Assembly (NCBI GenBank): GCA_947165105.1
Contig: CAMUZC010000035.1
Span: 1-14,949 of the forward strand
Length of the DNA stretch: 14,949 nucleotides
Direction of reading: 5' to 3'
DNA from: an uncultured Lachnospiraceae bacterium
GTDB lineage: Bacteria; Bacillota_A; Clostridia; TANB77; CAG-508
A program made the translations under genes and the position numbers. The notes below the pieces were generated by a model. That model was given only the letters and a program-made list of their open reading frames with translations, did not search any database and was not told the DNA's origin. Below, piece by piece: positions 14,825 to 14,949 of this stretch (positions are counted from its first letter, which is position 1; the number at the start of each line of letters is the position of its first letter).

Positions 14825-14949
14825 CTATTTTACTTTACCCCTAACATACTCATAAATCATAATCCCTGCAGCAACGCTAGCATTTAAACTTTCCGTCTTT
14901 CCAAGCATAGGAATTTTAACTTTTCTATCAGCCATATCTTGAACTTCCT
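14825..14949 (-). CDS. rlmB: SpoU-family rRNA 2'-O-methyltransferase, C-terminal part (cut by window edge)
   Basis: Only the last 40 residues and the stop are visible. They contain VKIPMLGKTESLNASVAAGI followed by MIYEYVRGKVK, which is motif 3 and the end of SpoU (TrmH/SPOUT) methylases. It contributes the knot that binds S-adenosylmethionine. The IPM.GK..SLNASVAA form most resembles RlmB (B. subtilis YacO), which 2'-O-methylates a guanosine in 23S rRNA. Other SpoU paralogues such as TrmH or YsgA cannot be excluded from this fragment. The rest of the gene lies to the right of the window. Confidence 0.85.
   Translation of the reverse strand, partial: EVQDMADRKVKIPMLGKTESLNASVAAGIMIYEYVRGKVK

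Overview
This is a very AT-rich window with strong purine-rich ribosome binding sites, short intergenic gaps and poly-U hairpin terminators. That pattern points to a low-GC Firmicute. Two genes encoding a dockerin-bearing C1A peptidase and a cohesin-like surface protein, plus a bacterial-type AspRS and an RlmB-like methylase, suggest a member of the Clostridia, possibly an uncultured gut lineage. The lineage is inferred; no rRNA is present to confirm it. I see no tRNA, rRNA, CRISPR array or intact transposase.

Layout, left to right. (1) 1-3988, minus strand: a probable envelope operon read right to left. It holds a membrane-anchored phosphodiester glycosidase (NAGPA/DUF2233 family), an unrecognised single-pass membrane protein, a GT2 glycosyltransferase fused to a GtrA-like membrane domain, and a PAP2-family phosphatase cut by the left edge. 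A promoter lies at 4039-4067. Two of the gene junctions carry GGGACG-containing hairpin repeats. (2) 4130-6064, minus: aspS as a single-gene unit with its own extended -10 promoter and terminator. (3) 6083-8404: a small accessory-looking block. It holds an unrecognised 157-aa gene (+), a convergent HigBA-like toxin-antitoxin pair (-) with a palindromic operator, a 49-bp remnant of a second antitoxin copy, and two tandem small genes (+) whose products resemble each other and may have an Sm-like or SH3-like fold. (4) 8453-13595, minus: a three-gene unit. It encodes a 1298-residue C1A peptidase with GLUG-like repeats, a Big_2-like domain and two dockerin-type modules; a membrane-anchored protein with a cohesin-like domain and an N/G/D/P-rich stalk; and a DUF2500 membrane protein. 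(5) 13658-14759, minus: a single-pass membrane protein with a charged linker and an unrecognised extracytoplasmic domain. (6) 14780-14949: a bidirectional terminator and the last 40 codons of a SpoU-family rRNA methylase (RlmB-like).

How the parts may work together. The left operon reads as lipid-linked glycan or envelope-polymer metabolism, with glycosyl-lipid synthesis, undecaprenyl-phosphate-type dephosphorylation and phosphodiester sugar cleavage. The right unit looks like a surface protease with a dockerin/cohesin-type attachment partner next door; their binding is an inference. The middle block shows traces of gene gain and loss. For several genes I chose an internal start over the longest reading frame because only the internal start has a well-spaced Shine-Dalgarno sequence; these choices are given in the entries.
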